Assembly (NCBI RefSeq): GCF_002964605.1
Contig: NZ_PQDH01000007.1
Coordinates: 248,001-312,000, forward strand
Source: Vallitalea okinawensis
Lineage (GTDB): Bacteria > Bacillota > Clostridia > Lachnospirales > PQDH01
Length of the DNA: 64,000 bases
Direction of reading: 5' to 3'
Each line of letters starts with the position of its first letter. Within the stretch, counting starts at the first letter, position 1. Of the stretch, positions 7,300-16,199 are shown one piece after another. The notes under the pieces are model-generated. The model had not been told where the DNA came from, searched no databases, and was given only the letters and a program-made list of their open reading frames with translations. A program made the position numbers and the translations under genes.

Positions 7300-9105
7300 T
7301 TAAGGATTAGTGATAATCTCTATTGCCTTCTCTATAAACTCATCACGTCCCTCAGTAACACCATTGATCGTTCGTTTTACATAATAGTCAGGTTTGATTC
7401 CCCTAGCATGGAATTGAGAACCGTCAGGGTTTTCTACACGAAGACCAGTAAAGAAAACTTTATAACCTCCAGGTAAGCTGAATCCATTCCTGTTACCATT
7501 AGCACCCGCAGTTGCCTGCCCAATAAGTTCCCCAAGTTGATTATAAAAAGCAATGTAAGGAATATTTTCTGCTTGACTAATAGCCGATGCATCTATTAGG
7601 AAAAAGAATTTACCGTCTATTTTATCTTCTAAAGGTGAGTATTCATATACGTAGTCTTTCAAATCATATTTTTCTCTATTTGGATAAACAATTTGCATGG
7701 CACTATAGGCTGGAGACTCAACTGTTTCATCAATCAGATAAGGTACCAACTTACTAGCTATATCGTTACTTGGATATCCCCGATTATCAAAGATGACTCC
7801 CTTAGCACTTTTTAGATCATCCATATGCTCATTAATTCTAGCTGTATTAAATTTTGTATCAAGATTGATATAAAAAATTCCTTCTTCAATTTCTTCAAAA
7901 TTATATGGTCGATCATATACATCAACTACACTGGATTGATTATAGGCTAATTCTATATCTTTAATTGAATCATGGCTCTTTACCTGCAAAGAAACCTTAT
8001 CTCCTTCATTACCAATTGCTAAATAGCGTAGCGCTCTATATTGTTTATATTGAGAGGAACCAGATATCAGTTTCTCTTTTTCATACAAGTAATCTAAGGT
8101 ATCCATCCCATCTATAGATAAGATAATATCACCTGTTTTTAATAATGGAGTCTCGGAACGAGAGACTACCACCCGGTCTTCAATTAAATCAAATCTTACA
8201 GGTAAAGCTTTTCTGATTTTCATGTTTTCATTATAAGCTATAGCATGACCATCCTCTAAGTTCACTAATAATTCATTTAAAACTTCCTCAAATTCTTCTG
8301 GTGTTTGATCTACTAAAGCTCTTTCAAGATAAGGAATTAATTGTTCTTCCCACTTAATATCTAATACATCAAAGTAAGGAAAGAAATGTTGAATGACATT
8401 CCATGTGATGATAATATCAGCTAGTCTGACATCTTGCTCATCAGCTGTGAAAGACTCTACATCCATCTCATCTAAGCGTGATAATAGTTGTCTATAACCA
8501 TTAGTATAATCACCATCTGGTATAGCATCAAGCTTGTATAAAGCTAATGGTATATAAACGTAGAGATCGCTGCTGATAGACTCTTTAATCATTTCATTGT
8601 CTTCAGGAAATGTATCAAATAATTTTGATCTTGAGTTATTTTTCCAGCTCTTAAATGCAGTTTGACTACGCCTTCCATTAACTTCTACCCCTTCATGTTG
8701 CCACGCATAGAGATCGTCATCATCATCATTTAAAGAACACTGATAGTTTAAGTCAGGATCAAAACTTATTTTGATCTTTGGTGCAATTGGTAAGAAGATC
8801 TCTTCGAGTTGCTCTTTTAATTCTATATCGTCTTCAGCATATTTAATCTGTGAAACACCATATACCGCAAATTTATCCCAGTCAAGATTATGACCTTCTT
8901 TACTTGGATGAAAGAACCTAACATAGCCATAGATCTTTGAAAAAGCATAGAGATTCTCTAATGTCTGATTTTCTATTGCTGGAAAGTCACTAACTTCGGG
9001 CACTTGGATGTTATCACCATTCACCTTTTTATGATCAGATATCTGATTACCTGTGCAGCCTGTGAGACCTACTAATATGATTAATACAAGTATGACTTTT
9101 TTCAT
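7300..9105 (-). CDS. S41-family peptidase, lipoprotein
   Basis: 601 residues from the ATG at 9105, which has GGGAGG upstream and begins a classic lipoprotein signal (MKKVILVLI, lipobox LTGC with Cys near 17). Earlier in-frame starts would bury that signal. The central part (about 300-390) resembles a PDZ-like domain (KTGDIILSIDGMD). The C-terminal third is an S41/tail-specific protease fold: VIFDNRGYPSND, then FLIDASAISQAE with the presumed nucleophilic Ser, and GATAGANGN, followed by GGYKVFFTGLRVENPDG and ARGIKPDYYV. The CtpA-type lysine motif is not seen, as in tricorn-like S41 members. It is anchored outside the membrane and probably degrades or trims peptides. The 28-residue peptide lies just downstream on the same strand but has its own promoter. 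Confidence 0.85.
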   Translation of the reverse strand: MKKVILVLIILVGLTGCTGNQISDHKKVNGDNIQVPEVSDFPAIENQTLENLYAFSKIYGYVRFFHPSKEGHNLDWDKFAVYGVSQIKYAEDDIELKEQLEEIFLPIAPKIKISFDPDLNYQCSLNDDDDDLYAWQHEGVEVNGRRSQTAFKSWKNNSRSKLFDTFPEDNEMIKESISSDLYVYIPLALYKLDAIPDGDYTNGYRQLLSRLDEMDVESFTADEQDVRLADIIITWNVIQHFFPYFDVLDIKWEEQLIPYLERALVDQTPEEFEEVLNELLVNLEDGHAIAYNENMKIRKALPVRFDLIEDRVVVSRSETPLLKTGDIILSIDGMDTLDYLYEKEKLISGSSQYKQYRALRYLAIGNEGDKVSLQVKSHDSIKDIELAYNQSSVVDVYDRPYNFEEIEEGIFYINLDTKFNTARINEHMDDLKSAKGVIFDNRGYPSNDIASKLVPYLIDETVESPAYSAMQIVYPNREKYDLKDYVYEYSPLEDKIDGKFFFLIDASAISQAENIPYIAFYNQLGELIGQATAGANGNRNGFSLPGGYKVFFTGLRVENPDGSQFHARGIKPDYYVKRTINGVTEGRDEFIEKAIEIITNP

Positions 9106-9336
9106 GACTGTTACATCCTCCCTCATTAATAAGTACACATTTTTGGATATTATTATCATATATCACTCTACAATCAGCCACAATTATTATTGATTCAACG
9201 ATACATATAACTGACTATATTGTCATACTTTAATCAATCTACATAATACTTTAAGAGTAGACTTAAACAGCTTGACTTTTATATTTTTTCAAGTTTATAC
9301 TATAGAATAGTATAATAAAGAAATGAGCGTGTTACG

Positions 9337-10383
9337 ATGTTAGAAGACCGAATATATAGAATACTTTTAATTACGGGAATTGCTTTATCAACTCTGAATA
9401 TAATAGGTAATAGTATTATTGATTTACCTTTTAGAATTAATATCAAATGGATAACTTTGATTGTTGTAGGCATAGCCGCTTTTTATAGTATTAATTATCC
9501 TTTATTAAAAGAAAAAGTTAAGTTTCTATGTTTTCTTCTTCTCATTCTCGTCTTTATTCCTTTAGGTTGGTTTGATTCAGGAGGTAGTGCTAATAATACC
9601 ATTCCATATGGATTTTTTCTCTTGGTCAGTATCACTTACTTATTTGATGGGAAAAAAAGAAGTTTTCTTGTATTCGTACTTATTTCTACATTCACAGGGC
9701 TCTATATACTTGAATACATTAGACCCGAATTGAAGTTGGCCTATTCGGCTGAATCTCAATTGATGGATAGACTGGTCCAGATACCTTTAACTCTCTATGT
9801 TACCTATACTCTTATTAAGCAGTTTGCAAACGCTTATAACACTGAAAAGTATAAACAAGAAAAGTATAGTAAAGAATTGATGGAAGCTAATGAGCAATTG
9901 AATAAATTGGCAACTTTTGATAGCTTGACTAATGTTAACAACAGAAGAATATTTGATGAGCATTTACATAATCTCATTGAGGATGAAAATACATTATCTA
10001 ATGTATTTATAGCTTTATTGGATATTGATCACTTTAAGACAATCAATGATACCCATGGTCACCTTATTGGAGATGAATTGTTAATTGAATTCTCCAAAAA
10101 AGCTTTAGAGATTATACCGAAACCACATGTTTTAGCAAGATGGGGAGGAGATGAGTTTGGCATCATCTATTTTGGTAATAAAGATACCATGTTAGAAACG
10201 ATGAATGACTTACGTCTACATATTCAAAAAATAGGTCAGAAGAAAAATTTAGATACGACCATAAGTATTGGTGTCACCAATCTCAGGCCGTCAGATAGTG
10301 TTAAAGACCTCTTAAGAAGAGCGGATTTAGCCCTCTATGAGACGAAAACCCACGGAAGAGATAATATTACACTTAGTTTATAA
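9337..10383 (+). CDS. Membrane diguanylate cyclase (GGDEF)
   Basis: 348 residues. Six hydrophobic segments occupy residues 1-160, a short coiled coil 163-190, and a GGDEF domain the remainder. The catalytic signature RWGGDEFG is intact, with DSLTNVNNRR, DIDHFKTIND and GHLIGDELL in their usual places. It should therefore make c-di-GMP from two GTP. The RxxD product-inhibition site normally five residues before GGDEF is absent, so feedback inhibition is unlikely. No sensor domain is recognisable beyond the membrane region. It is transcribed alone, divergent from the S41 peptidase. The ribosome site (GAGCGTG) is weak, consistent with low expression. Confidence 0.92.
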   Translation: MLEDRIYRILLITGIALSTLNIIGNSIIDLPFRINIKWITLIVVGIAAFYSINYPLLKEKVKFLCFLLLILVFIPLGWFDSGGSANNTIPYGFFLLVSITYLFDGKKRSFLVFVLISTFTGLYILEYIRPELKLAYSAESQLMDRLVQIPLTLYVTYTLIKQFANAYNTEKYKQEKYSKELMEANEQLNKLATFDSLTNVNNRRIFDEHLHNLIEDENTLSNVFIALLDIDHFKTINDTHGHLIGDELLIEFSKKALEIIPKPHVLARWGGDEFGIIYFGNKDTMLETMNDLRLHIQKIGQKKNLDTTISIGVTNLRPSDSVKDLLRRADLALYETKTHGRDNITLSL

Positions 10384-10414
10384 CTCAATTAAAGAAGTTC
10401 ATTAATATAGAAAT

Positions 10415-10438
10415 AGCCACGAAACTAGCTTCGTGGCT
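10415..10438. terminator. Bidirectional terminator
   Basis: AGCCACGAA and TTCGTGGCT form a perfect 9-bp stem with a 6-nt loop between the convergent GGDEF and HlyD-like genes. Confidence 0.75.
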
Positions 10439-10457
10439 TATTTTAATTCTAAGTGTT

Positions 10458-11699
10458 TTAATTTGTACTTACTTCTATCCCTTCTTGGATTTGTTCTGGA
10501 TATGGTGGAATAATAATCACTGTATCTTCACCAATTTCATCCTCTAATATAACCGTTGATGAAGAATCATAAGCTTTATTAATTGTTACAATTTTCGCTT
10601 TATCCTCTTTTATAATCCACAATCCTTCGCCATCATTCCAAGGGAAAATATAATCTTTTGAAATAACTTGCGCATCTACTTTATCATAAGTTATGAATTT
10701 AACATCTACTATTTCTCCTTGGATCAAGTTGATTGGTTCCTTCGGTTCTACAAGAACTTTCACCTTTTTTTCTGCCAAGCCTAAAGCTGAAACAAGCTCA
10801 ACAGCATTTGATGAGATAAAAGTAATCTCGCCTTTTACAGTTTCAGTCTTATTCTGACTTTCCACTTCTATATATGCGGTCATACCTGTATCTAAGTTTT
10901 TTACTTCTTTAGCTAACACATAAGCTTCAACTTCATATTGTTCTGGGTCAAATATCTCCATTAATAATTGATTCTTTGTAATAAAATCTCCTTTAACTAA
11001 TGAGAAGTTGGATATAGTACCTGTCACAGGTGCAAGTATTTGTGTTTCCTGAATTTGTTCCTCAAGCTGCTTGATTTGCAAGTCGATTTTCTCCATTTGC
11101 CCTTCATAATACTGGCTTTTACCACTCCCAAGGCTAGAGCTTTCCTTTAACGTCATGAGTCTAAAATTCTGGATATTTAATTCACTAACAGCTTGCTTAT
11201 ATTGCTCTTCTATCTGCTCATAATCATTTTGACTAATAGCGCCACTTTCAAAGAGTGACTTCTGTTTTTCTAATTCAGCCTGCAATGAAGATACCTTATT
11301 TTCAGCAATCTCTATAGACTCTTTTTGAAGTTTTAATTCAGAGTCCTTAACAACTTCTCCTTCAGATTTTTCTTGCCCTTCAAGTGCATTTTTTTGAGCA
11401 TAGAGAATATCTAGTTCTAACTTTAAATCGTCCTGGTCCACACTTAAAATCACGTCATCTTTATTAACTGTGTCTCCTTCACCAATAAACAAATCGACTA
11501 TTTTGCCATTTGCTGAACTAAAAACTTTTATTCTATCTTTTGACTCTACTGATCCTTCTTCATAGTGATAATCCTCATAATCTGTTTTCACAATTTGAAC
11601 AGTATTCACGGCTAAGGGTTGTTTGGATTGATAATACTTAAATCCTATCCCACCTAAAACCATTATAATGACAGCAATAATTAGTATCTTTTTCTTCAT
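10458..11699 (-). CDS. HlyD/MacA-type efflux adaptor protein
   Basis: 413 residues from the ATG at 11699 (GAGAGGG upstream). There is one N-terminal membrane segment (residues 4-20). A split barrel-sandwich/lipoyl domain follows (AKGKIVDLFIGEGDTVNKDD-like segment near 55-80, and QILAPVTGTISNFSLVKGDFI near 220). Between them lies a long coiled coil (100-215), and a beta-barrel domain comes after. This is the membrane fusion/adaptor subunit of MacAB-like ABC systems. It starts 45 bases after the permease gene stops, completing an ATPase-permease-adaptor operon. In a Gram-positive cell it would connect the permease with the wall side; the substrate (peptide or antibiotic) is inferred only from the family. 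Confidence 0.88.
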   Translation of the reverse strand: MKKKILIIAVIIMVLGGIGFKYYQSKQPLAVNTVQIVKTDYEDYHYEEGSVESKDRIKVFSSANGKIVDLFIGEGDTVNKDDVILSVDQDDLKLELDILYAQKNALEGQEKSEGEVVKDSELKLQKESIEIAENKVSSLQAELEKQKSLFESGAISQNDYEQIEEQYKQAVSELNIQNFRLMTLKESSSLGSGKSQYYEGQMEKIDLQIKQLEEQIQETQILAPVTGTISNFSLVKGDFITKNQLLMEIFDPEQYEVEAYVLAKEVKNLDTGMTAYIEVESQNKTETVKGEITFISSNAVELVSALGLAEKKVKVLVEPKEPINLIQGEIVDVKFITYDKVDAQVISKDYIFPWNDGEGLWIIKEDKAKIVTINKAYDSSSTVILEDEIGEDTVIIIPPYPEQIQEGIEVSTN

Positions 11700-11743
11700 A
11701 ATTATAACCCTCTCTTTACTATACATCTTGAACTTAATATTAA

Positions 11744-14101
11744 TTATTCACGAGCATTAAGTGCTTCCGTAACAATGATTTTAGCAATTTTTCGTCTCCC
11801 AATAATTTGTGGAAGTATAATGGCGATAATTGTAGCCACAACACTATAAATCATTGCCTCCAGTGGTACAATAGCGGGCATCACTAAATACTCGGTACTA
11901 CTTGATTCTGCAAAAGCCACAAGTAACATTTTCCCTAAAGGTAATCCCAATAATATACCAAAAAATGAGATTATAAATTGTTCTAGGATGAGTACTTGAT
12001 GAACCTCATTTTCACCCATTCCCATCACTAACATGGTTGCTAACTCACGGTTTCTTTCTGATAAGGTGATTGTTAAAGAAACATATGTAACAGCAAAGCC
12101 AATTATCAGACCAAAGAATAAAATAATTTGAGTCACAGCGGATGCTTGATACATATACTCTTGAAATTCTCTTGCTATTTTTTCGCTAAAATCAAATGTA
12201 CTGACCTGTTGAGATTCACCATAGTCCTCTGATAATTGGATTAAGGCTCCATCTGTACCATTAACCATTAATGCACTAATCAGATCCTGACCATCCAATA
12301 ACTCTTTAACCAATTCAATATTCAAATAACCATTGGAACCAATGTACTGTGGAACAATCTTTGAAACTCTTATAGTCTTAATCGTATCATTTCTGAAAAA
12401 AGGACTTTTAAGACTAACGTAATCGCCTTCTTCAATATTGAGCTTGCTAGCCATCCAATGACTGAGCATTAAACCATCATTTTGTAATGCAATAGGTTCA
12501 TCGTTTGTATCATATAGATTATACAATTGGCTATTTAAAGGTAAACTGATGATGGCAGACTCTTGACTTTTCCATCCATTAAAAATTTCAACAGGTAGTT
12601 CCAACATGGGTTCTACAATGGTAACACCATCTTTATTTTCAATTTCTCTTACTACAGTTTCACGATCCATGTAGCCGCTTAAAGAAATTTTCGTGTCATA
12701 TACTTCTATCTTAGTAAATTGATCTACTAGCATTTTATCATACATATTATTCATAGCTACGGGAAAGCATAGTAATGCTGCTGTTACACTAACACCAAAC
12801 AAAATAAATGTGCTTCGACCTTTATTTCTCACAATATTTCTTAATGCAAGCTTTAACTTAATATCAAAATCCTCTATAAGAAAATAAAATTTATCCAATA
12901 TCCCCGCTTTGCTTTCCTTACTTACGGGAGGTCTCATAGACTCAGCTGGTTGTAGCTTCAGACAGTTCTTCGCACCTGCATAACCTGAGAAAACTGAGAA
13001 AGAGATGGTTAAGAGAAAGCTTTTTATAATATACCTTTCATATAACCCAGCTGTTTCAAAAGGCATGTTAAAACCTATACCTAACATCTCAATCATACTT
13101 GGAACAGATGAAATTCCTATGTAGGTACCTATGCATCCACCTAAGAAACCGATGATAACAGAATAAGAGATGTAATGTATCAATATCCTGTAGTCAGTTA
13201 TACCAAATGCTTTTAAAACACCTATCTGCATACGTTCCTGCTCTATTATCCTTTTTAAAACTATATAAATAATGATTCCAGAGATAAGTAAAAACATAAT
13301 TGGTACAGATGTTGTCATACTTCCAATGCCGTCCATTTTCTGTACAGTGGTAGCATGACTTACTTGATTTTCACGATCAGTTATCTGTTGGATACCATAC
13401 TTATAAATGATATCATTAATCTTTGTCTTCACCATTTCAAAATCATCAGTATCATAGAGGGTAAAAGCTACATTATTAATTTGATTTTTTACACCAAATA
13501 TATCGCTCATGGATTGATAAGGCATAAAAGCTAAGTCAAATGATTTAGGGTCCGAAATAAGTTCATTATTGTTTTTCTTAGCGTATATAAACTCTGGAGA
13601 CCGACCATAACCCACTACTTTTAAATTATAACGCTTACCATTGACCACAACAGGTAACGTAACACCTAGCTCCATATTCATAGCCTCAAAATACTTATTT
13701 CCAATGATTATTTCCAGCTCATTAGGATCTGGCATCCTACCTTCAAGTAATTCTATATCATTAAGTCGATTATCTTTTGAGGCATCATAACTCATCAACT
13801 GGAATATAACTTCTTGCTCTTCATCAATTAAACGAACCCGCTTCTCCAATCGCCCTTCTGCATTCTTTACTTCTCTTAGGCTCATGATATCGTCAACTTT
13901 ATCCTTTGGCATTCCAACCACTTTTAATGTAGCGTCAGCAAAATTATAGGTTTCATAGTATTGGTCTAAAGAATATTGGAAACTGTCATGAAGCATAGAT
14001 AGCATATTATAAACCAGTATGCCAACAATAATTAATGTCATACTAGCTAAGTATGTACCTTTGTGATTCCATAGATCTCTCAACATTTTTCTAAGGAGCA
14101 T
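11744..14101 (-). CDS. FtsX/MacB-type ABC transporter permease
   Basis: 785 residues with GGAGG before the ATG. One membrane helix at the N-terminus is followed by a large extracellular domain and three helices (about 265-370). A second helix near 430 starts another extracellular domain, and three C-terminal helices close the protein (residues 660-770). This is two FtsX/MacB core repeats in one chain. Such permeases act as mechanotransmitters, using cytosolic ATP hydrolysis to move extracellular domains that export peptides or lipids or detach lipoproteins. It starts one base after the ATPase stop codon, so the two are translationally coupled. Confidence 0.9.
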   Translation of the reverse strand: MLLRKMLRDLWNHKGTYLASMTLIIVGILVYNMLSMLHDSFQYSLDQYYETYNFADATLKVVGMPKDKVDDIMSLREVKNAEGRLEKRVRLIDEEQEVIFQLMSYDASKDNRLNDIELLEGRMPDPNELEIIIGNKYFEAMNMELGVTLPVVVNGKRYNLKVVGYGRSPEFIYAKKNNNELISDPKSFDLAFMPYQSMSDIFGVKNQINNVAFTLYDTDDFEMVKTKINDIIYKYGIQQITDRENQVSHATTVQKMDGIGSMTTSVPIMFLLISGIIIYIVLKRIIEQERMQIGVLKAFGITDYRILIHYISYSVIIGFLGGCIGTYIGISSVPSMIEMLGIGFNMPFETAGLYERYIIKSFLLTISFSVFSGYAGAKNCLKLQPAESMRPPVSKESKAGILDKFYFLIEDFDIKLKLALRNIVRNKGRSTFILFGVSVTAALLCFPVAMNNMYDKMLVDQFTKIEVYDTKISLSGYMDRETVVREIENKDGVTIVEPMLELPVEIFNGWKSQESAIISLPLNSQLYNLYDTNDEPIALQNDGLMLSHWMASKLNIEEGDYVSLKSPFFRNDTIKTIRVSKIVPQYIGSNGYLNIELVKELLDGQDLISALMVNGTDGALIQLSEDYGESQQVSTFDFSEKIAREFQEYMYQASAVTQIILFFGLIIGFAVTYVSLTITLSERNRELATMLVMGMGENEVHQVLILEQFIISFFGILLGLPLGKMLLVAFAESSSTEYLVMPAIVPLEAMIYSVVATIIAIILPQIIGRRKIAKIIVTEALNARE

Positions 14102-14102
14102 G

Positions 14103-14792
14103 TTATTCCTCCTTCTCTGTCAAATAACCATCACGGATTATAAAACACCTATCAGCAAATTCTACTAGTTCGCTATCGTGGCTAATAACAATAACTGTCT
14201 TCTTATACTCTCGATTGATTTGTTTAAGTAGTTCTAAGACTCTATGACTTGTTTCAGAATCCAAGGCACCTGTTGGCTCATCACAAAGTAAGATTTCTGG
14301 TGATTTCACTATTGCCCTAGCTAAAGCAACTCGCTGCTGTTGCCCACCAGAGAGTTGTGATGGGAAGTGTTTTTCTCTTCCCTCTAAGCCAACTTTATGT
14401 AATACCTCTCTTACAGGTAAAGGGTCTTTGGTGAGTTCTGCTGTTAAGGCTACGTTTTCATAACAATTTAAACTAGGAAGCAAGTTATAAAATTGAAATA
14501 CGAATCCAATAACATTTCTCCTATATTGCGATAAAGCTCTTTTGTTGAATTGATGAACTGCCTGTTCTTTATAAAAAAGCTCTCCTGATGTAACACTATC
14601 CATACCACCAATTAGGTTCATCAAAGTACTTTTTCCAGAACCACTAGGACCCAAAATAACGATAAATTCACCTTTCTCAATGGTAAAATTAACATCCTTT
14701 ACTGCATGAGTTTGAATTTCACCATTATCGTAAATCTTATTTAAGTTCTTAGCTACCAAAACTATTTCATTATTATTTACTCTCTTAACCAT
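14103..14792 (-). CDS. MacB/LolD-type ABC transporter ATP-binding protein
   Basis: 229 residues with GGGGGG 5-8 nt before the start. Walker A is GPSGSGKST (residues 49-57), the signature is [14 protein letters not shown], Walker B is [12 protein letters not shown], and the H-loop is VIVISHD. The Q-loop [10 protein letters not shown] is typical of the LolD/MacB subfamily. It energises the FtsX-like permease encoded immediately downstream. It is the first gene of the operon, behind a promoter with an operator-like dyad. Confidence 0.93.
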   Translation of the reverse strand: MVKRVNNNEIVLVAKNLNKIYDNGEIQTHAVKDVNFTIEKGEFIVILGPSGSGKSTLMNLIGGMDSVTSGELFYKEQAVHQFNKRALSQYRRNVIGFVFQFYNLLPSLNCYENVALTAELTKDPLPVREVLHKVGLEGREKHFPSQLSGGQQQRVALARAIVKSPEILLCDEPTGALDSETSHRVLELLKQINREYKKTVIVISHDSELVEFADRCFIIRDGYLTEKEE

Positions 14793-14885
14793 ATTGCCCC
14801 CCTTTATAGTTAATATCAGAATTATCTCAAAATTCCTTCTATACTATTCATATGATTCTCGATGTAATTTTTGACTATCTCTTTA

Positions 14886-14939
14886 GATATTGACCTATAT
14901 AGTCAATATCATTGTATCAAATCTGACCACTTAAGTCAA
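14886..14939 (-). promoter_or_regulatory. Promoter and operator-like dyad of the MacAB-like operon
   Basis: On the minus strand TTGACT (14939-14934) and TACAAT (14916-14911) are separated by 17 bases. Immediately downstream, GATATTGAC and GTCAATATC form a perfect 9-bp dyad with a 7-nt centre (14910-14886) that would cover the start site. The layout suggests repression by a dimeric TetR- or MarR-type protein not encoded in this window. Confidence 0.65.
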
Positions 14940-14970
14940 TGAACTTCAAATCTTCCTGTGTATAGCAAAT

Positions 14971-15011
14971 AAGCCATGTTTATTAGTCACTATAACTCAA
15001 CAACATGGCTT
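14971..15011 (-). terminator. Hairpin downstream of the split permease genes
   Basis: AAGCCATGTT and AACATGGCTT form a perfect 10-bp stem with a 21-nt loop, 25 bases past the stop of the second permease gene. The T-tract is modest. Confidence 0.5.
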
Positions 15012-15036
15012 ATCTTGTATTTGCAATAATTCTATA

Positions 15037-15567
15037 TTACATCAATTCAGCATTTTCGTATATCTTCTTTACTTCATCTTTGCTAACAAGTTTGGATAAT
15101 ATATAGGCGATCATTATAATACCAGGTATATCTACGAGCAATCTAGTTACAGCAAATTTAGAACCTAAGGAAGAAAGTTCAAATAAAAACATGGGAATCT
15201 TAGTCGTGGACCATGCTCCTATAAAAATTAATATATTAGTAAATTTGACACCCTTCTTCATAAATACTGCTGCAACAGGAAACGCACCATATAAGGGTCC
15301 TGCAGCTGCTGATCCCAACAAAAAGGACAGGATAATTCCCTTAATCCCTGATTTTTCACCCATGTATTTCATCATAACTTCTTTTGGAACCCATACATCT
15401 AATAGGCCTAAAAGTATAAATATTGGTGGTATAATCAAAATCATTTCTTTAAAACTATAACCAGTAATATGTATTGCTTTTACAGCTATTTCTCGATTAA
15501 TGAAATATAATAACACCAAAACAAAAGCTATCAAGAAGGAAAATCTATATCTTTTAAGTAGACTCAT
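15037..15567 (-). CDS. ArsP_1/DUF318-type permease, second half
   Basis: 176 residues with about five hydrophobic segments. The ATG at 15567 overlaps the TGA stop of the upstream gene, indicating coupled translation; an earlier start would lie inside that gene. Conserved parts include GSAAAGPLYGAFPVAAVFMKKG and IGAWSTTKIPMFLFE, typical of the ArsP_1 (YraQ-like) permease family. Clostridial versions are often split into two half-length proteins as here. Family members have been linked to export of arsenicals and other solutes, but neither an ArsR regulator nor an arsenate reductase is adjacent, so the substrate is open. Confidence 0.8.
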   Translation of the reverse strand: MSLLKRYRFSFLIAFVLVLLYFINREIAVKAIHITGYSFKEMILIIPPIFILLGLLDVWVPKEVMMKYMGEKSGIKGIILSFLLGSAAAGPLYGAFPVAAVFMKKGVKFTNILIFIGAWSTTKIPMFLFELSSLGSKFAVTRLLVDIPGIIMIAYILSKLVSKDEVKKIYENAELM

Positions 15568-16049
15568 ATACTGCCAGCCACCTTTCCAATAACATATGCT
15601 ACTATAAAGCAAAATAAAAAGGCTAATACATTTCTTAGAATTGTAAGCTTTTTGCCAAAATACTTTATTTCCACAGGCGCTGTTAAAATACCGACCATCA
15701 TAAGTGCAGAAACAAATGCACCAATCTGCATGTATCCTGCCCCATTTTCCAATAATAAGGCTGCTGTTGGAAAAGCGACAAAACCAGGTATTAACGTAAT
15801 GGCTCCTACAATAGCTGAAAGCATTACCCCTACAATACCAGACTCACTACCAATTATCTTTGATATAAATTCTGTATCAAATACTGCAAGTACTATACCA
15901 ACAAACATAATTACTCCTAGAAACTGCGGTAGTATATTATTAAAAGATTTCCAAGCTTTCTTCATTGCCATTTTTGTCTTTTTCTTATCCCTAAGAAAAG
16001 AAACAGCTAAGAGTACTATGACAACTATGTACATGACATAACCATTCAT
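15564..16049 (-). CDS. ArsP_1/DUF318-type permease, first half
   Basis: 161 residues from the ATG at 16049 (GGGGGG upstream). One N-terminal helix, a basic loop (RDKKKTKMAMKKAWKSF) and four further helices are visible, with LIPGFVAFPTAALLLENGAG mirroring the GPLYGAFP motif of the downstream partner. The pair probably assembles into one full-length permease. The gene is divergent from the M3 peptidase. Confidence 0.8.
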   Translation of the reverse strand: MNGYVMYIVVIVLLAVSFLRDKKKTKMAMKKAWKSFNNILPQFLGVIMFVGIVLAVFDTEFISKIIGSESGIVGVMLSAIVGAITLIPGFVAFPTAALLLENGAGYMQIGAFVSALMMVGILTAPVEIKYFGKKLTILRNVLAFLFCFIVAYVIGKVAGSI

Positions 16050-16199
16050 TATTATCCCCCCTTCTACAAAACCATAATACTTTTGCAAATAATAGTCAAG
16101 AAAGTATTAGTAATGATAAACTAATAAAGGCTTTTATACATTCAACAATCCATGTTATACTTTGTTATATATGTCTATTAAATGAAAGGTGTGAAACTT

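Noticed and set aside
6903-15011. AAGCCATG stems recurring in three hairpins (6903, 7003, 14971) as a repeat family
   Set aside because: Only 7-10 bases are shared, loops and flanks differ, and terminators of similar stems can arise by chance in this base composition.
15037-16049. A frameshifted single permease
   Set aside because: The two halves overlap by ATGA-type coupling, each has a complete set of membrane segments and its own conserved core, and split ArsP_1 permeases are usual in Clostridia.
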